From: Adenophora triphylla var. japonica
Taxonomy: Eukaryota > Streptophyta > Magnoliopsida > Asterales > Campanulaceae
Assembly (NCBI GenBank): GCA_022495995.1
Contig: JAFEMH010002323.1
Span: forward strand, 62,001 to 126,000
Length of the DNA stretch: 64,000 nucleotides
Direction: 5' to 3'
In this document: in pieces, positions 63,720-64,000 of the stretch
Layout of the letters: the number at the start of each line of letters is the position of its first letter
Position numbering within the stretch: position 1 is the stretch's first letter
Position numbers and translations under genes: made by a program
The notes under the pieces: model-generated
Databases searched by the model: none
What the model was told of the DNA's origin: nothing
What the model saw: the letters and a program-made list of their open reading frames with translations, nothing else

Positions 63720-64000
63720 TCTTTCTATGTTCAACATTCAAGACATTCAAAAGTGTGTGCAAAGTGTGTGTAACAGGATATGTGTAAAATGCATAAGAGT
63801 GCTTTATTTTATTACTCAACAGGGGGAATTACAATTTGTAAGCCATTGACTCTAGGAGGCCACATCCCACTTTACATCGAGGATAGAACAGGCTACATTG
63901 GAAATGTGACTTCTGCAGAGATACAAATGGTGTCGCGTGACACAGGACATGCTTTGCATATGGTGTCGCGTGACACTAGTTGTCAATCTGGGCGGCCTTA

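Larger units (their letters stand above)
55179..64000 (+). mobile_element. Tekay/Del-type chromovirus (Ty3-gypsy), 3' LTR interrupted
   Basis: 5' LTR 55179-57563, iMet PBS, gag with zinc knuckles, protease, RT, RNase H, integrase and a C-terminal chromodomain-like segment, primer tract and 3' LTR from 62143. The 3' LTR is cut at 63559 by another LTR and its end is outside the window. The two LTRs are very similar by eye over the shared part, so this copy is younger than the three minus-strand fragments. All domains of pol are recognisable but there are many stops. Confidence 0.92.
63560..64000 (-). repeat. Tat-type LTR end inserted in the Tekay 3' LTR
   Basis: Read on the minus strand it ends ...GCGAGCGCTCATTCA at 63560. 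It contains the PBS-like TGGCGACTCC (63600-63591), the tail TAACTTGACCCCCGAACCC, the two-hairpin module (63719-63669) and two copies of GGTGTCGCGTGACAC near 63930 and 63964. Different in sequence from the LTRs at 3574 and 24431 but with the same order of elements. No PBS follows, so it is a 3' or solo LTR; the rest lies beyond the window. Confidence 0.8.

Noticed and set aside
1..64000. tRNA, rRNA or ordinary host protein genes
   Set aside because: None recognised on either strand; tRNA-like matches are only the 12-18-base primer binding sites.

Overview
The window is plant nuclear DNA, almost certainly from a eudicot with a large, repeat-rich genome. I see no ordinary host gene. Nearly all recognisable sequence is LTR retrotransposons (Tat/Ogre-type and Tekay/Del-type Ty3-gypsy, SIRE-type Ty1-copia), plus one CACTA DNA transposon. 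They are nested in each other and mostly decayed. The species cannot be fixed from the sequence.

Layout. 1-5272: 3' part of a Tat-type element (antisense plant-mobile-domain gene, tandem repeats, polypurine tract, 3' LTR), inserted into the extra ORF of a minus-strand SIRE-like copia element (5273-16329: extra ORF, pol, gag, PBS, 5' LTR). 16330-16860: a piece of the giant-element LTR. 16861-18909: a minus-strand Tekay LTR and integrase fragment. 18908-22736: a Tat-like derivative with a gag fragment, a 78-bp repeat array and an antisense coiled-coil gene, but no pol. 22737-24430, continuing at 52558: a minus-strand Tekay LTR split by a 28-kb Tat/Ogre-type element at 24431-52557. That element has 2-kb LTRs, a tRNA-Arg-type PBS, gag, two protease domains, RT, two RNase H domains and integrase, and a DUF7745-like gene and a plant-mobile-domain gene on the opposite strand. 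A 4.2-kb CACTA element with a TTA target duplication sits between its RNase H and integrase. 52650-55178: another decayed Tat-like remnant. 55179-63559: a Tekay/Del chromovirus with both LTRs, its 3' LTR broken by a minus-strand Tat-type LTR that runs off the right edge.

How the parts relate. The polyproteins carry many stops and frameshifts, so none looks autonomous now. The most unusual features are non-coding or antisense. Three diverged Tat-type LTR families share a two-hairpin module near the LTR end whose stems differ by paired changes. The giant LTR also has two arrays of small hairpins with constant loops and varying stems. A 10-base copy of the tRNA-Arg primer site lies inside each of these LTRs. 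The antisense plant-mobile-domain genes keep phase-0 introns, as expected if only the sense strand passes through reverse transcription. All readings are by eye; no alignment, folding or database search was run.
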